DNA of 64,000 bases from CAZLNO01 sp964561005 (GCA_964561005.1 CAZLNO010000004.1:8712-72711); one strand, 5' to 3'; shown: positions 1-10,359, counted from the first letter of the stretch. Made by a program: numbers and translations. The notes: generated by a model from the letters alone, not told the origin.

Positions 1-623
1 CGCAGGCCGCAGCCAACGGCGCGACGGCGGGCGACGGCGTCGACCGCTCGAATATCCCGCAGATCGAGCCCAGCCGGCAGGGCGAGCCGATCCGCCTGCC
101 GGACGAGGCCGGCCGGACCGCCGACAGGGGCGCGGCGCGGGGCAATGATGCGGCGCCGTCCAGCGCCCGCGCGACCCGCACGCAGACGGCCCAGGCCGCG
201 CCGCCGCGCGTGCGGGCGCCCGGCGTCGAGAGGTCCCCCGGACGCACGCCGCCGCCGGCGAACGGCCCCGGCGAGCGCGTGGCGGTCATCTACTTCGGCC
301 ACGGCAGCACCGCGCTGAACGGGCAGGACCGCCAGGTGCTGCGCCAGGTCGCGCAGGTCCAGCAGCGGCGGGGCGGGCGGCTGCGCGTCGTCGGCCATGC
401 CAGCCATCGCACGGCGACGATGAGCCCGGTCCAGCACCGCATCGTCAACCTGGACGTCTCGATGGCGCGGGCGGAGCAGGTGGCCGACGCACTGGCGTCC
501 TTCGGGGTGTCGCGCGCGGACATCCAGGTGGAGGCACGCGCCGACAGCGAGCCCGTCTATTTCGAGTACATGCCGACGGGCGAGGCCGGCAACCGCCGGA
601 CCGAAATCTACCTTGTGCCGTAA
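1..623 (+). CDS. OmpA-family C-terminal domain protein (5' truncated)
   Basis: The reading frame is open from base 3 to the TAA at 621-623, so only the C-terminal part is in the window. The first 80 or so residues are low-complexity, rich in Ala, Arg, Pro and Gly, and look like a linker. The last 110 residues fit an OmpA-like peptidoglycan-associated fold. They begin with a strand ending in FGHGST, continue with a helix and RLRVVGHASHRT, and finish with the helix MARAEQVADAL and the late NRRTEIYLVP that this family shows. Such domains normally tether outer-membrane or secreted proteins to peptidoglycan. The upstream half, and so the true identity, is not visible. Confidence 0.75.
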   Translation, partial: QAAANGATAGDGVDRSNIPQIEPSRQGEPIRLPDEAGRTADRGAARGNDAAPSSARATRTQTAQAAPPRVRAPGVERSPGRTPPPANGPGERVAVIYFGHGSTALNGQDRQVLRQVAQVQQRRGGRLRVVGHASHRTATMSPVQHRIVNLDVSMARAEQVADALASFGVSRADIQVEARADSEPVYFEYMPTGEAGNRRTEIYLVP

Positions 624-712
624 CCGCGCGCGGGTGCATAACGGCGCGGCCGCGCGGCGCGGCGCGTGCCGGCGCGCCCTGCCGCGATGAGCCGGTGCGA
701 CGACGGCGGACG

Positions 713-1981
713 ATGCACGCGATGGAACAGGAATTCCACAAGATCAAGCGCCTGCCGCCCTACGTCTTCGCGGAGGTCAACAAGCTGAAGGCCGAGGCGC
801 GGGCGCGCGGCCAGGACATCATCGATTTCGGCATGGGCAACCCGGACCAGCCGCCGCCGCCGCACGTCGTCGACAAGCTGAGCGAGGCCGCGCGGAACCC
901 GCGCGCGCACCGCTACTCGAGCTCGCGCGGCATTCCGGGCCTGCGCCGGGCGCTCGGCGCCTACTACGCCCGCCGTTTCGGCGTGGAGCTGGACCCGGAA
1001 AACGAGGTGCTGGTCACCCTCGGCTCCAAGGAGGGGCTGGCCAACCTGGCGCAGGCCATCACCAGCCCCGGCGACATCCTGCTGGCGCCCAACCCCAGCT
1101 ATCCCATCCACGCCTTCGGCTTCATCATCGCCGGGGCGGCGGTGCGCAGCCTGCCGCTGGCCGGCTTCGACGACGACGAGGCCGACTTCCGCCGCGCCTT
1201 CCTGCGCGAGATGGAGCGGGCGGTGCAACACTCCGTGCCCAAGCCGCTGGCGGTGGTGCTGAACTATCCCGCCAACCCCACGACGCGGACGGTGGATCTG
1301 GACTTCTACGGCGAGGTCGTCGAGTTCTGCCGGCGGCACGAGGTCTACATCATCTCCGACATCGCCTATGCCGAGGTCTACTTCGACGACAACCCGCCGC
1401 CCTCGGTGCTGCAGGTGCCCGGCGCGCGCGAGGTGGCGGTGGAGTTCTCCTCGCTGTCCAAGACCTATTCCATGCCGGGCTGGCGCGTGGGGTTCTGCGC
1501 CGGCAACGCGAAGCTGATCGCCGCGCTGGCGCGGGTGAAGTCCTATCTCGATTACGGCGCCTTCACGCCGGTGCAGGTGGCGGCCACCGCCGCGCTGAAC
1601 GGGCCGCAGGACAACGTGGCCGAGATGCGCGAGCGCTATCGCCGCCGCCGCGAGGTGCTGCTGCGCGGGCTCAACGCGGCCGGCTGGCCGGTGCCCGCGC
1701 CGCGGGCGACGATGTTCGCCTGGGCGCCGATCCCGCCGGCCTTCCGGCACCTGGGCTCGCTGGCCTTTTCCAAGCTGCTGCTGGAGGAGGCGGAGGTGGC
1801 GGTCAGCCCCGGCGTCGGCTTCGGCGAGTACGGCGATTCCTACGTGCGCCTGGCGCTGGTGGAGAACGAGCACCGCACCCGGCAGGCCGTGCGCAACATC
1901 AAGGCCTTCTTCCGCAGGGCCGGGGTTTCCGGCGAACCTTCCCAACCCGAAACCAACGAACAACGAAAGGTGGCGCTGTGA
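713..1981 (+). CDS. alaC: AlaC-type class I/II aminotransferase
   Basis: This 422-residue PLP enzyme most likely transfers an amino group between glutamate and pyruvate to make alanine. The N-terminus RLPPYVFAEVNKLK and the block IIDFGMGNPD match the AlaC/LL-diaminopimelate aminotransferase-like group. The PLP lysine lies in SSLSKTYSMPGWR (about Lys250) and the Asn/Pro loop NYPANPTTR is present. ATG 713 is preferred; ATG 722 is an equally short alternative, and GTG 695 would add residues the family lacks. Its stop overlaps the hom start (GTGA), so the two are cotranslated. A function in lysine synthesis cannot be excluded from sequence alone. Confidence 0.88.
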   Translation: MHAMEQEFHKIKRLPPYVFAEVNKLKAEARARGQDIIDFGMGNPDQPPPPHVVDKLSEAARNPRAHRYSSSRGIPGLRRALGAYYARRFGVELDPENEVLVTLGSKEGLANLAQAITSPGDILLAPNPSYPIHAFGFIIAGAAVRSLPLAGFDDDEADFRRAFLREMERAVQHSVPKPLAVVLNYPANPTTRTVDLDFYGEVVEFCRRHEVYIISDIAYAEVYFDDNPPPSVLQVPGAREVAVEFSSLSKTYSMPGWRVGFCAGNAKLIAALARVKSYLDYGAFTPVQVAATAALNGPQDNVAEMRERYRRRREVLLRGLNAAGWPVPAPRATMFAWAPIPPAFRHLGSLAFSKLLLEEAEVAVSPGVGFGEYGDSYVRLALVENEHRTRQAVRNIKAFFRRAGVSGEPSQPETNEQRKVAL

Positions 1982-3273
1982 GCGACACGCTGCGCATTGG
2001 CGTCGCCGGCCTCGGCACCGTGGGGGCCGGCGTGCTGAAGCTGCTGGAGACGCACTACGAGATGGTGGCCCAGCGTTCGGGCCGGCCGATCCTGGTCACC
2101 GCGGTCTCCGCGCGCGACCGCCGCAAGGACCGCGGCATCGACCTCTCGGCGGTGCGCTGGTTCGACGACCCGGTCGCGCTGGCGAGCGATTCGGACATCG
2201 ACGTGGTCATCGAGCTGATCGGCGGCGCCGAGGGCGTGGCCAAGGAGGTGGTGGAGACCGCGCTGGGCCACGGCAAGCACGTCATCACCGCGAACAAGGC
2301 GATGATCGCCCACGACGGCACGGCGCTCGCCCTGCGCGCCGAGAAGGCCGGCGTCGTCCTGGCCTGCGAGGCGGCCGTCTGCGGCGGCATCCCGGTCATC
2401 AAGTCGATCCGCGAGGGCCTGGCCGGCAACGCCGTCTCCAGCATCTACGGCATCCTGAACGGCACCTCCAACTACATCATGTCGCAGATGCGCGACACCG
2501 GCCGGGAGTTCGGGGAGGTGCTGGCCGAGGCGCAGAAGCTGGGCTACGCCGAGGCCGACCCGAGCTTCGACGTGGACGGGATCGACGCCGCGCACAAGCT
2601 GGCGATCCTGACGGCGCTGGCCTACAACTGCGCGGTGAACTACGAGGGCGTGCATGTCGAGGGCATTCGCGAGGTGACCTCGCTCGACATCGCCTTCGCC
2701 GAGGAGCTGGGCTACCGCATCAAGCTGCTGGGCATCGCCCGCCGCACCGACGGCGAGGTCGAGCAGCGGGTGCACCCCTGCATGGTTCGCAGGGACGCCC
2801 CGATCGCCAACGTCGAGGGCGTGTACAACGCCGTCGTCGCCGAGGGCGACTTCGTCGGCAGCCTGCTGCTGGAAGGGCAGGGCGCCGGCGCCGGGCCGAC
2901 GGCCTCGGCGGTGGTGGCGGACCTGGTGGACATCGCCCGCGGTTCGCGGCTGTCCACCTTCGCGGTCTCGGCCTCGGCGCTGCAGACCCTGCCGTCGCGG
3001 CCGATGGCGCGCCACTGGGGCGGCTACTACCTGCGCCTGATGTGCCTCGACCGGCCGGGCGTCATCGCCGACATCACGGCGGCGCTGCGCGACGACGACA
3101 TCTCGGTCGAATCCATGGTCCAGCGCGGGCGCAGCGCCGGCGGCGAGGCGGTGCCCGTGGTCATCACCACGCACGAGACCGAAGAGGCCGGGATGATGCG
3201 GGCGCTGGCGCGCATCCGGGAGATGGACGCCGTGCTGGAGCCGCCGCGCGTCATCCGCATCGAGGCGCTGTGA
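1978..3273 (+). CDS. hom: Homoserine dehydrogenase
   Basis: The enzyme reduces aspartate semialdehyde to homoserine in the threonine/methionine branch. At 431 residues it is the usual monofunctional form. It has an N-terminal NAD(P)-binding domain (GVAGLGTVGAGVLKLLE), the catalytic domain with ITANKAMIA and NGTSNYIM, and a C-terminal ACT domain from about residue 350 (LMCLDRPGVIADITAAL) for feedback control. The GTG start overlaps the alaC stop and has GAAAGG just upstream. In many Alphaproteobacteria glpX follows hom directly; here the PYP operon intervenes. Confidence 0.95.
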   Translation: MSDTLRIGVAGLGTVGAGVLKLLETHYEMVAQRSGRPILVTAVSARDRRKDRGIDLSAVRWFDDPVALASDSDIDVVIELIGGAEGVAKEVVETALGHGKHVITANKAMIAHDGTALALRAEKAGVVLACEAAVCGGIPVIKSIREGLAGNAVSSIYGILNGTSNYIMSQMRDTGREFGEVLAEAQKLGYAEADPSFDVDGIDAAHKLAILTALAYNCAVNYEGVHVEGIREVTSLDIAFAEELGYRIKLLGIARRTDGEVEQRVHPCMVRRDAPIANVEGVYNAVVAEGDFVGSLLLEGQGAGAGPTASAVVADLVDIARGSRLSTFAVSASALQTLPSRPMARHWGGYYLRLMCLDRPGVIADITAALRDDDISVESMVQRGRSAGGEAVPVVITTHETEEAGMMRALARIREMDAVLEPPRVIRIEAL

Positions 3274-3307
3274 CCGGTTTGCGCCAGCAGGTTTGGAGGA
3301 TTTTCCG

Positions 3308-3331
3308 TTGAACGTGATCCGTTTCGTTTGA
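3308..3331 (+). other. Possible 7-codon leader ORF upstream of pyp
   Basis: A strong GGAGGA (3295-3300) stands seven bases before TTG 3308. The frame then reads seven codons to TGA 3329-3331. The stop falls at the edge of the first arm of an inverted repeat (3322-3328). It could be a leader peptide coupled to pyp expression, or a leftover ribosome-binding site from an older hom-downstream junction. No conservation can be shown from one sequence. Confidence 0.2.
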
Positions 3332-3346
3332 CGACGCGTAACGAAA
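3322..3346 (+). promoter_or_regulatory. Inverted repeat in the pyp leader
   Basis: TTTCGTT (3322-3328) and AACGAAA (3340-3346) are perfect inverted copies separated by 11 bases, 63 bases before the pyp start. Right after it the heptamer CGAAAGC occurs three times in tandem (3342-3362). The site could be an operator or an RNA hairpin controlling PYP synthesis. No clear -35/-10 pair was found, so the promoter itself is unassigned. Confidence 0.3.
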
Positions 3347-3408
3347 GCCGAAAGCCGAAAGCCGTTCGGGCTTCCCACGCTCTGTCAGGTAGAAGGAAAC
3401 GGACCATC

Positions 3409-3792
3409 ATGGCACTGGATATCGTCAAGTTCGGGCAGCAGGACATCGAGAACGCCATGGCGAAGCTGGGCGAAGGCCAGGTGGACGATCTGGCGTTCGG
3501 CGCGATCCAGCTCGACGACGAGGGCAAGATCCTGAAGTACAACGCGGTCGAGGGCGCCATCACCGGCCGCGATCCGAAGGAGATGCTCGGCAAGAATTTC
3601 TTCAAGGACGTCGCGCCCTGCACCCAGACGCCCGAGTTCGAGGGGCGCTTCAAGGAAGGTGTCAAGAACGGCGACCTGAACGTCATGTTCGAGTACACCT
3701 TCGACTACAAGATGACGCCGACCAAGGTGAAGGTGCACATGAAGAAGGCCCTGGCCGACGACACCAACTGGGTGTTCGTCAAACGGGTCTGA
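3409..3792 (+). CDS. pyp: Photoactive yellow protein
   Basis: This is a small cytosolic blue-light receptor of the PAS fold, 127 residues against 125 in Halorhodospira halophila. The chromophore p-coumaric acid is bound by a thioester to Cys71 in [11 protein letters not shown]. The other photocycle residues are at their expected places: Tyr44, Glu48, Thr52 and Arg54, equivalent to Tyr42, Glu46, Thr50 and Arg52 of the type protein. The end [14 protein letters not shown]...WVFVKRV is nearly invariant in the family. AGAAGGA precedes ATG 3409 by nine bases. The ligase gene starts five bases downstream, so the two are probably one operon. It is very close to the halophilic gammaproteobacterial form, which is consistent with transfer. 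Confidence 0.97.
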   Translation: MALDIVKFGQQDIENAMAKLGEGQVDDLAFGAIQLDDEGKILKYNAVEGAITGRDPKEMLGKNFFKDVAPCTQTPEFEGRFKEGVKNGDLNVMFEYTFDYKMTPTKVKVHMKKALADDTNWVFVKRV

Positions 3793-3797
3793 GCGCG

Positions 3798-5018
3798 ATG
3801 GCCGGCCAAAGCGGGCGGTGGACGCGGGAGGGCGTTCACCGCATGCTGCGCGACCTGATCGTCGAGGAGATGGGGCGGCTGCGGCCCGGCCTGCCGCCGC
3901 CCGACCCGGCGGCGCTCGCCGCCGACGCCTGGCTGAGCGAAAGCCCGGACGGCGGGCCGGCGCTGGGCGCCGACTCCCTGGAGCTGATGACGCTGGCCAC
4001 CGCGGCGAGCGAGCTGTTCGCCCTGCGCGAGAGCGGGCTGGAGGACCTGCTGCTGGCGCGCCGGCGCCTGGGCGACTGGGTCGAACTGGTGCTGCGCGCC
4101 CGCGACCTGGCCGACACGAGGCTCACCTTCCGCACCTCCGGCAGCACCGGCGAGCCGAAGGCGTGCCGCCACGACCTGCGCCACCTGTTGACCGAGGTCG
4201 AGGCGCTGGACGCCCTGCTGCGTCCGGCGCGCGTGCTGGCGGCGGTGCCGGCGCATCACATCTACGGCTGCCTGTTCACCGTGCTGCTGCCCGCCGGGCG
4301 GGGCCTGCCGGTGCTGGAGCTTCGCGATCGCCCGCCGCCGACGGCGCTGTCCCAGGCGCGGGCGGGGGACATCGTCGTGGGCCATCCCGCATTCTGGCGG
4401 CTGGCGTTGCGCGGCGCGGAGAAGGTGGCGCCGGGCGTGACGGCCGTGACCTCGACCGCTCCCTGTCCGCGCGAGGTCTGGGACGGCCTGGCGGATCTGG
4501 GCATCGCCCGCATCGTGGAGGTCTACGGGTCCTCGGAGACCGCCGGCCTCGGCTGGCGCGAGGCGCCGGACGCGCCCTTCGTGCTGTTCGACCACTGGCA
4601 ACGCGCCGGCGAGGGCATCGCCCGGCGGGACGGCGCGGCGCCCGCCGAGCCGCTGGCCTTGCCGGACGCGGCGCACTGGCTCGACGACCGCCGATTCCAG
4701 GTGCGGGGCCGACGCGACGGCGCCGTCCAGATCGGCGGCGTCAACGTCCATCCCGAACAGGTGCGCCGCGCGCTGCTGGAGCACCCGGCCGTGGCCGAGG
4801 CGGCGGTGCGGCCGATGTCGCCGGCCGAAGGCGGGCGCCTGAAGGCCTTTGTCGTGCCGCGCGACGCGGCGGCCGATCCGCGGGCGGTGCAGACGGAGGT
4901 GCTGGCCTGGGCCGACCGCCGCCTGACCGCGCCCGAACGGCCGCGCGCCATCGCCGTCGGCCGGGCGTTGCCGCGCAACCCCCTGGGCAAGCCGGCGGAC
5001 TGGAGCGTGGAGGCATGA
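3798..5018 (+). CDS. PYP-type 4-coumarate ligase with N-terminal carrier-like domain
   Basis: This adenylate-forming ligase should activate p-coumarate for attachment to PYP. Residues 113-122 are the ATP loop TSGSTGEPKA, 243-250 YGSSETAG, 303-319 the hinge RGRRDGAVQIGGVNVHP, and Lys398 in NPLGKP is the adenylation lysine. At 406 residues it is far shorter than plant or catabolic 4-coumarate:CoA ligases (about 540), because the usual N-terminal subdomain is missing. In its place residues 15-100 resemble an acyl carrier protein: helix MLRDLIVEEMG, the LGADSLELM motif with Ser60 at the phosphopantetheine position, and RLGDWVELV. It starts five bases after pyp and its stop overlaps the next start (ATGA). 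Its acceptor (CoA, its own carrier arm, or PYP) is inference. Confidence 0.9.
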   Translation: MAGQSGRWTREGVHRMLRDLIVEEMGRLRPGLPPPDPAALAADAWLSESPDGGPALGADSLELMTLATAASELFALRESGLEDLLLARRRLGDWVELVLRARDLADTRLTFRTSGSTGEPKACRHDLRHLLTEVEALDALLRPARVLAAVPAHHIYGCLFTVLLPAGRGLPVLELRDRPPPTALSQARAGDIVVGHPAFWRLALRGAEKVAPGVTAVTSTAPCPREVWDGLADLGIARIVEVYGSSETAGLGWREAPDAPFVLFDHWQRAGEGIARRDGAAPAEPLALPDAAHWLDDRRFQVRGRRDGAVQIGGVNVHPEQVRRALLEHPAVAEAAVRPMSPAEGGRLKAFVVPRDAAADPRAVQTEVLAWADRRLTAPERPRAIAVGRALPRNPLGKPADWSVEA

Positions 5019-6610
5019 GGCCGAGTCCTGCCGCGACCGAGACGACCGCGCGCCGGATCGACCTGGGCGAGGAGGTCACGCCGCGCGGCCTGCACGACAT
5101 CGCCCACGGCGCCGGCGAGGCCGTGCTGGGCCAGGCGGCGCGCCGGCGCATGGCCGAGGCGGCGACAGTGATCGACCGCATGGTGGCCGAGCGGCGGCGG
5201 GTCTATGGCGTCACCACCGGCTACGGCCCGCTGGCCGGGAGCTACGTGGCGCCGGAGAAGGGCGCGGCCCTGCAGCGCAATCTCGTCTACCACCTGGCCA
5301 GCGGCGTCGGCGACCCGTTGCCGGCACCGCAGGCGCGCGCCGTCATGGCCGCGCGGGTCGCCAGCCTGGCGCGCGGCTACTCCGGCGTGGCGCCGGAGCT
5401 GGCGGAGACGCTGCTGGCGATGCTGAGCGCCGGAGTCACCCCGGCGGTGCCGGAAATGGGAACCGTGGGCGCGAGCGGCGACCTGACCCCGCTGGCGCAT
5501 GTCGCCCTCTGCGTCATGGGCGAGGGCGAGGCGCTCGATTCCGACGGCCGTCGCCGCCCGGCCGGCCCGGCGCTGCGGGCGGCCGGCATCGCGCCGCGCG
5601 CCCTGGGACCCAAGGACGGCCTGGCGCTGGTCAACGGCACCGCCACGATGACCGGCATCGCCGCGCTCAACGCCGTCTCGGCGCGGCGGGCGCTGGACCT
5701 GGGCCTGCGGCTCGCGGCGCTCCAGGCCGAGGTGATGGGCGCCCACGCCGAGGCCTACGAGCCGGTGTTCGACCGCGCCCGGCCGCACCCGGGGCAGGCC
5801 TGGGCGCGGCAAAGGCTGGGCGCGCTGCTGGCCGACAGCGATCGGGTGCGGCCGGTCGAGTCGCCGCCGCCGGTGCTGCCCGCGGCCCTGGACGGCGGCA
5901 CCCTGCCCGACCAGCCGCTGCCGCAGGACCCCTACACCCTGCGCTGCGTCCCGCAGGAGTTCGGCGCCGCCGCCGACGTCCTGGCCTTCCACGACCAGGT
6001 GGTCACGACGGAGCTCAACGCCGCGACGGACAATCCCCTGGTCGACCCGGCGCGGGGCACGGTGGCGCACGGCGGCAACTTCTACGGCCAGCACGTGGCC
6101 TACGCCAGCGACGCCCTGGCGCTGCCGCTGATCAAGCTGGCCGTGCATGCCGAGCGCGTGCTGGCGCGCCTGACCGATCCCCGGCGCAACGGCGGCCTGC
6201 CCGCCTTCCTGCAGCCGCGCGAGATCGGCCTGCAAAGCGGCTTCATGGGCGCCCAGGTGACGGCCACGGCGCTGGTGGCGGAGATGCGGACGCTGGCGGT
6301 GCCGGCTTCCATCCAGTCCATTGCGACCAACGCCGACAACCAGGACGTCGTCACCCTGGGCACCGTCGCCGCCCGACGCGCCCGCGACCTGCTGGCGCTG
6401 CTGTGGCGCATGCTGGCGATCCAGGCGATGGCGCTGGTGCAGGCGGCGGAGCTGCGCGGCCTGGGCCGGCCGGACGCGGGATTCGGCGCGGCGGCCGGGC
6501 TGCTGGCCGGGTCGGTGCGCGCCGAGGTGGCGCCGCTGAGCGACGACCGCCCGCTGAGCGGCGACATCGAGCGCCTGAGCACGGCCCTGGCCGCGCGCGA
6601 CTGGGACTGA
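5015..6610 (+). CDS. tal: Tyrosine ammonia-lyase
   Basis: The enzyme removes ammonia from L-tyrosine to give p-coumarate, the PYP chromophore precursor. It has 531 residues, close to the Rhodobacter enzyme. The MIO cofactor forms from Ala-Ser-Gly at 153-155 in GTVGASGDLTPLAH. The catalytic Tyr64 lies in YGVTTGYGPL. The selectivity pair is His93-Leu94 in NLVYHLASG, as in tyrosine ammonia-lyases; histidine lyases have Ser-His and phenylalanine lyases Phe-Leu there. ATG 5015 overlaps the ligase stop. Its position after pyp and the ligase supports the assignment over HutH. No terminator with a T-run follows; there are only GC-rich inverted repeats around 6630-6680. Confidence 0.93.
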   Translation: MRPSPAATETTARRIDLGEEVTPRGLHDIAHGAGEAVLGQAARRRMAEAATVIDRMVAERRRVYGVTTGYGPLAGSYVAPEKGAALQRNLVYHLASGVGDPLPAPQARAVMAARVASLARGYSGVAPELAETLLAMLSAGVTPAVPEMGTVGASGDLTPLAHVALCVMGEGEALDSDGRRRPAGPALRAAGIAPRALGPKDGLALVNGTATMTGIAALNAVSARRALDLGLRLAALQAEVMGAHAEAYEPVFDRARPHPGQAWARQRLGALLADSDRVRPVESPPPVLPAALDGGTLPDQPLPQDPYTLRCVPQEFGAAADVLAFHDQVVTTELNAATDNPLVDPARGTVAHGGNFYGQHVAYASDALALPLIKLAVHAERVLARLTDPRRNGGLPAFLQPREIGLQSGFMGAQVTATALVAEMRTLAVPASIQSIATNADNQDVVTLGTVAARRARDLLALLWRMLAIQAMALVQAAELRGLGRPDAGFGAAAGLLAGSVRAEVAPLSDDRPLSGDIERLSTALAARDWD

Positions 6611-6781
6611 CCGGCGCTCGAGCGACAGGCGCGCGCGCGCCGGCAAGCGCGCCCTTGCCCGCAAGGTCCGAATCCGGCAGGAAGGACGAAAGGTCCGCGT
6701 GCCGCCAGGGCGGCGCCGGGCGACGACAGGGCGCGGGGACGGGCACGCGGCGCCCCGCACGGCAAGGGGAGGCACGCCACC

Positions 6782-7771
6782 ATGGCCAAGCAGGGCATTT
6801 CGCTGGACCGCAACCTCGCGATGGAGGCCGTGCGCGTGACCGAGCTGACCGCGCTCTCGGCCTCGCGGCTGATGGGGCGCGGCGACGAGAAGGCGGCCGA
6901 CCAGGCGGCGGTCAACGCCATGCGCGATACGCTCAACGGCCTGGCGATCGAGGGCACCGTCGTCATCGGCGAGGGCGAGCGCGACGAGGCGCCGATGCTC
7001 TACATCGGCGAGAAGGTCGGCGCCGGCGGGCCGCCGGTGGACATCGCCCTCGACCCGCTGGAGGGCACGACGATCACGGCGAAGGGCGGCGCCAACGCGC
7101 TGGCGGTGATCGCCATGGGCGAGCAGGGCGGCTTCCTGAACGCGCCCGACGTCTACATGAACAAGATCGCCGTGGGCGGCGGCCTGCCCGATCGCGTGGT
7201 CGACCTGGACGCCGAGCCGGCGGAGAACCTGCGCGAGTTGGCCAAGGCCAAGGGCAGCGAGGTCGCCGACCTGGTGGTCTGCATCCTCGACCGGCCGCGC
7301 CACCACGAGCTGATCGCGAAGGTGCGCGAGGCCGGCGCGCGCATCATGCTGATCTCCGACGGCGACGTCTCCGGCGTCATCGCCACCAGCCGCTACAACG
7401 CCGGCGTCGATATCTACATGGGCATCGGCGGCGCGCCCGAGGGCGTGCTGGCGGCGGCGGCGCTGCGCTGCATCGGCGGGCAGATGCAGGGGCGCCTGGT
7501 GTTCCGCAACGACGACGAGCGCGCGCGGGCGCGGCGCTGGGGCATCACCGACTACGAGCGCAAGTACGACCTGGAGGAAATGGCCGGCGGCGACGTGATG
7601 TTCGCCGCCACCGGGGTCACCGACGGCGCCATGCTGCGGGGCGTGCGGCGCTTCGCCGGCGGGGCGCAGACGCATTCGATGGTGATGCGCTCCAAGACGG
7701 GCACGGTGCGCTTCATCCAAGCCGACCACAACTTCCAGCGCAAGCCCTGGGCGGACGGCACGGCGAGCTGA
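6782..7771 (+). CDS. glpX: Class II fructose-1,6-bisphosphatase
   Basis: The enzyme hydrolyses fructose-1,6-bisphosphate in gluconeogenesis. It has the usual 329 residues. The metal and phosphate motifs are GEGERDEAPML (63-73) and DIALDPLEGTT (87-97); LISDGDVSGVIA and TGVTDGAMLRGV also fit the family. ATG 6782 follows AAGGGGAGG by 10 bases. The recJ start lies six bases past the stop, so the two are cotranscribed. The gene is displaced from hom by the 3.2 kb PYP operon. Confidence 0.95.
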   Translation: MAKQGISLDRNLAMEAVRVTELTALSASRLMGRGDEKAADQAAVNAMRDTLNGLAIEGTVVIGEGERDEAPMLYIGEKVGAGGPPVDIALDPLEGTTITAKGGANALAVIAMGEQGGFLNAPDVYMNKIAVGGGLPDRVVDLDAEPAENLRELAKAKGSEVADLVVCILDRPRHHELIAKVREAGARIMLISDGDVSGVIATSRYNAGVDIYMGIGGAPEGVLAAAALRCIGGQMQGRLVFRNDDERARARRWGITDYERKYDLEEMAGGDVMFAATGVTDGAMLRGVRRFAGGAQTHSMVMRSKTGTVRFIQADHNFQRKPWADGTAS

Positions 7772-7777
7772 CCCGTC

Positions 7778-9574
<1,797 letters not shown>

Positions 9575-9591
9575 GCGTTAAGCTGGCCTGC

Positions 9592-10359
9592 ATGAAGGAC
9601 CGGAACGCACGCCGCGGCGGCCTGGCCGCCTGTCTGCTCGCGCCGCTGCTGGCGACCGCGGCGGCGCCCGCGCGGGCGGAGCCCGTGGCGCTGGAGCTGG
9701 TGCTGGCGGTGGACGCCTCCTCCAGCGTGGACTTCGCCGAGTTCGACCTGCAGGCGCGGGGGCTGGCGGCGGCCTTCCGCGATCCGGCGGTGCACGACGC
9801 CCTGCGCTCGATCGGCGAGCCGGGCATCGCGGTGACCGTACTGCAATGGGCCGGGGCGCGGCGGCAGAAGCTGGCGGTGCCCTGGCGTCGGCTTGGCGAC
9901 GCCGCCGACGCCGTGGCCCTGGCCGAGGCTCTGGCGGCGATGCCGCGCTACGTGGTGCGCGGCGGCACGGCCATCGGCGACGCCTTGAAGGTGGCCACCG
10001 AGGTGATCGAGACGAACGGCTTCGAGGGCCGGCGCCGGGTCATCGACGTCTCCGGCGACGGTCGCTCCAACATGGGCCGGCCGCCCGGCTATCTGCGCGC
10101 CGAGGCGGTGGCGCGGGGCATCACCATCAACGGGCTGGCGATCCTGAACGAGGAGGCCGGGGTCGACCGCTATTACCTGGACAACGTGATCGGCGGCGAC
10201 GGCGCCTTCCTGATGACGGCCGCGAACTACCAGGATTTCGCCCAGGCGATTCGCCGCAAGCTGGTGCGGGAGATCTCCGGCAGCCCGATGGTCCAGCGCC
10301 AAGACCCCCGCCTGGCCGCCGGCCCGGCGCCGGCAGGCGGGCCGGGTGGCGCACCCTGA
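9592..10359 (+). CDS. DUF1194 (von Willebrand A-like) secreted protein
   Basis: The 255-residue protein has a signal peptide (residues 1-26, ending APARA) and then a von Willebrand factor A-like fold of the DUF1194 family. The metal-site-like motif is VDASSSVDFAEF, followed by VTVLQWAG, GGTAIGDAL and VIDVSGDGRSNMG. A periplasmic binding or assembly role is likely; the ligand is unknown. It begins 17 bases after recJ and its tail is a short Pro/Gly/Ala stretch. Confidence 0.82.
   Translation: MKDRNARRGGLAACLLAPLLATAAAPARAEPVALELVLAVDASSSVDFAEFDLQARGLAAAFRDPAVHDALRSIGEPGIAVTVLQWAGARRQKLAVPWRRLGDAADAVALAEALAAMPRYVVRGGTAIGDALKVATEVIETNGFEGRRRVIDVSGDGRSNMGRPPGYLRAEAVARGITINGLAILNEEAGVDRYYLDNVIGGDGAFLMTAANYQDFAQAIRRKLVREISGSPMVQRQDPRLAAGPAPAGGPGGAP

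Noticed and set aside
3818..5014. An open frame running through the ligase gene into the tyrosine lyase, suggesting a fusion
   Set aside because: The ligase region reads as Arg/Ala-rich nonsense in this frame. The lyase has its own ATG at 5015 overlapping the ligase stop.
5015..6610. Histidine ammonia-lyase (HutH) working with the hutU at 24.9-26.6 kb
   Set aside because: The selectivity residues are His-Leu rather than Ser-His, and the gene is coupled to the PYP ligase, not to hutU.
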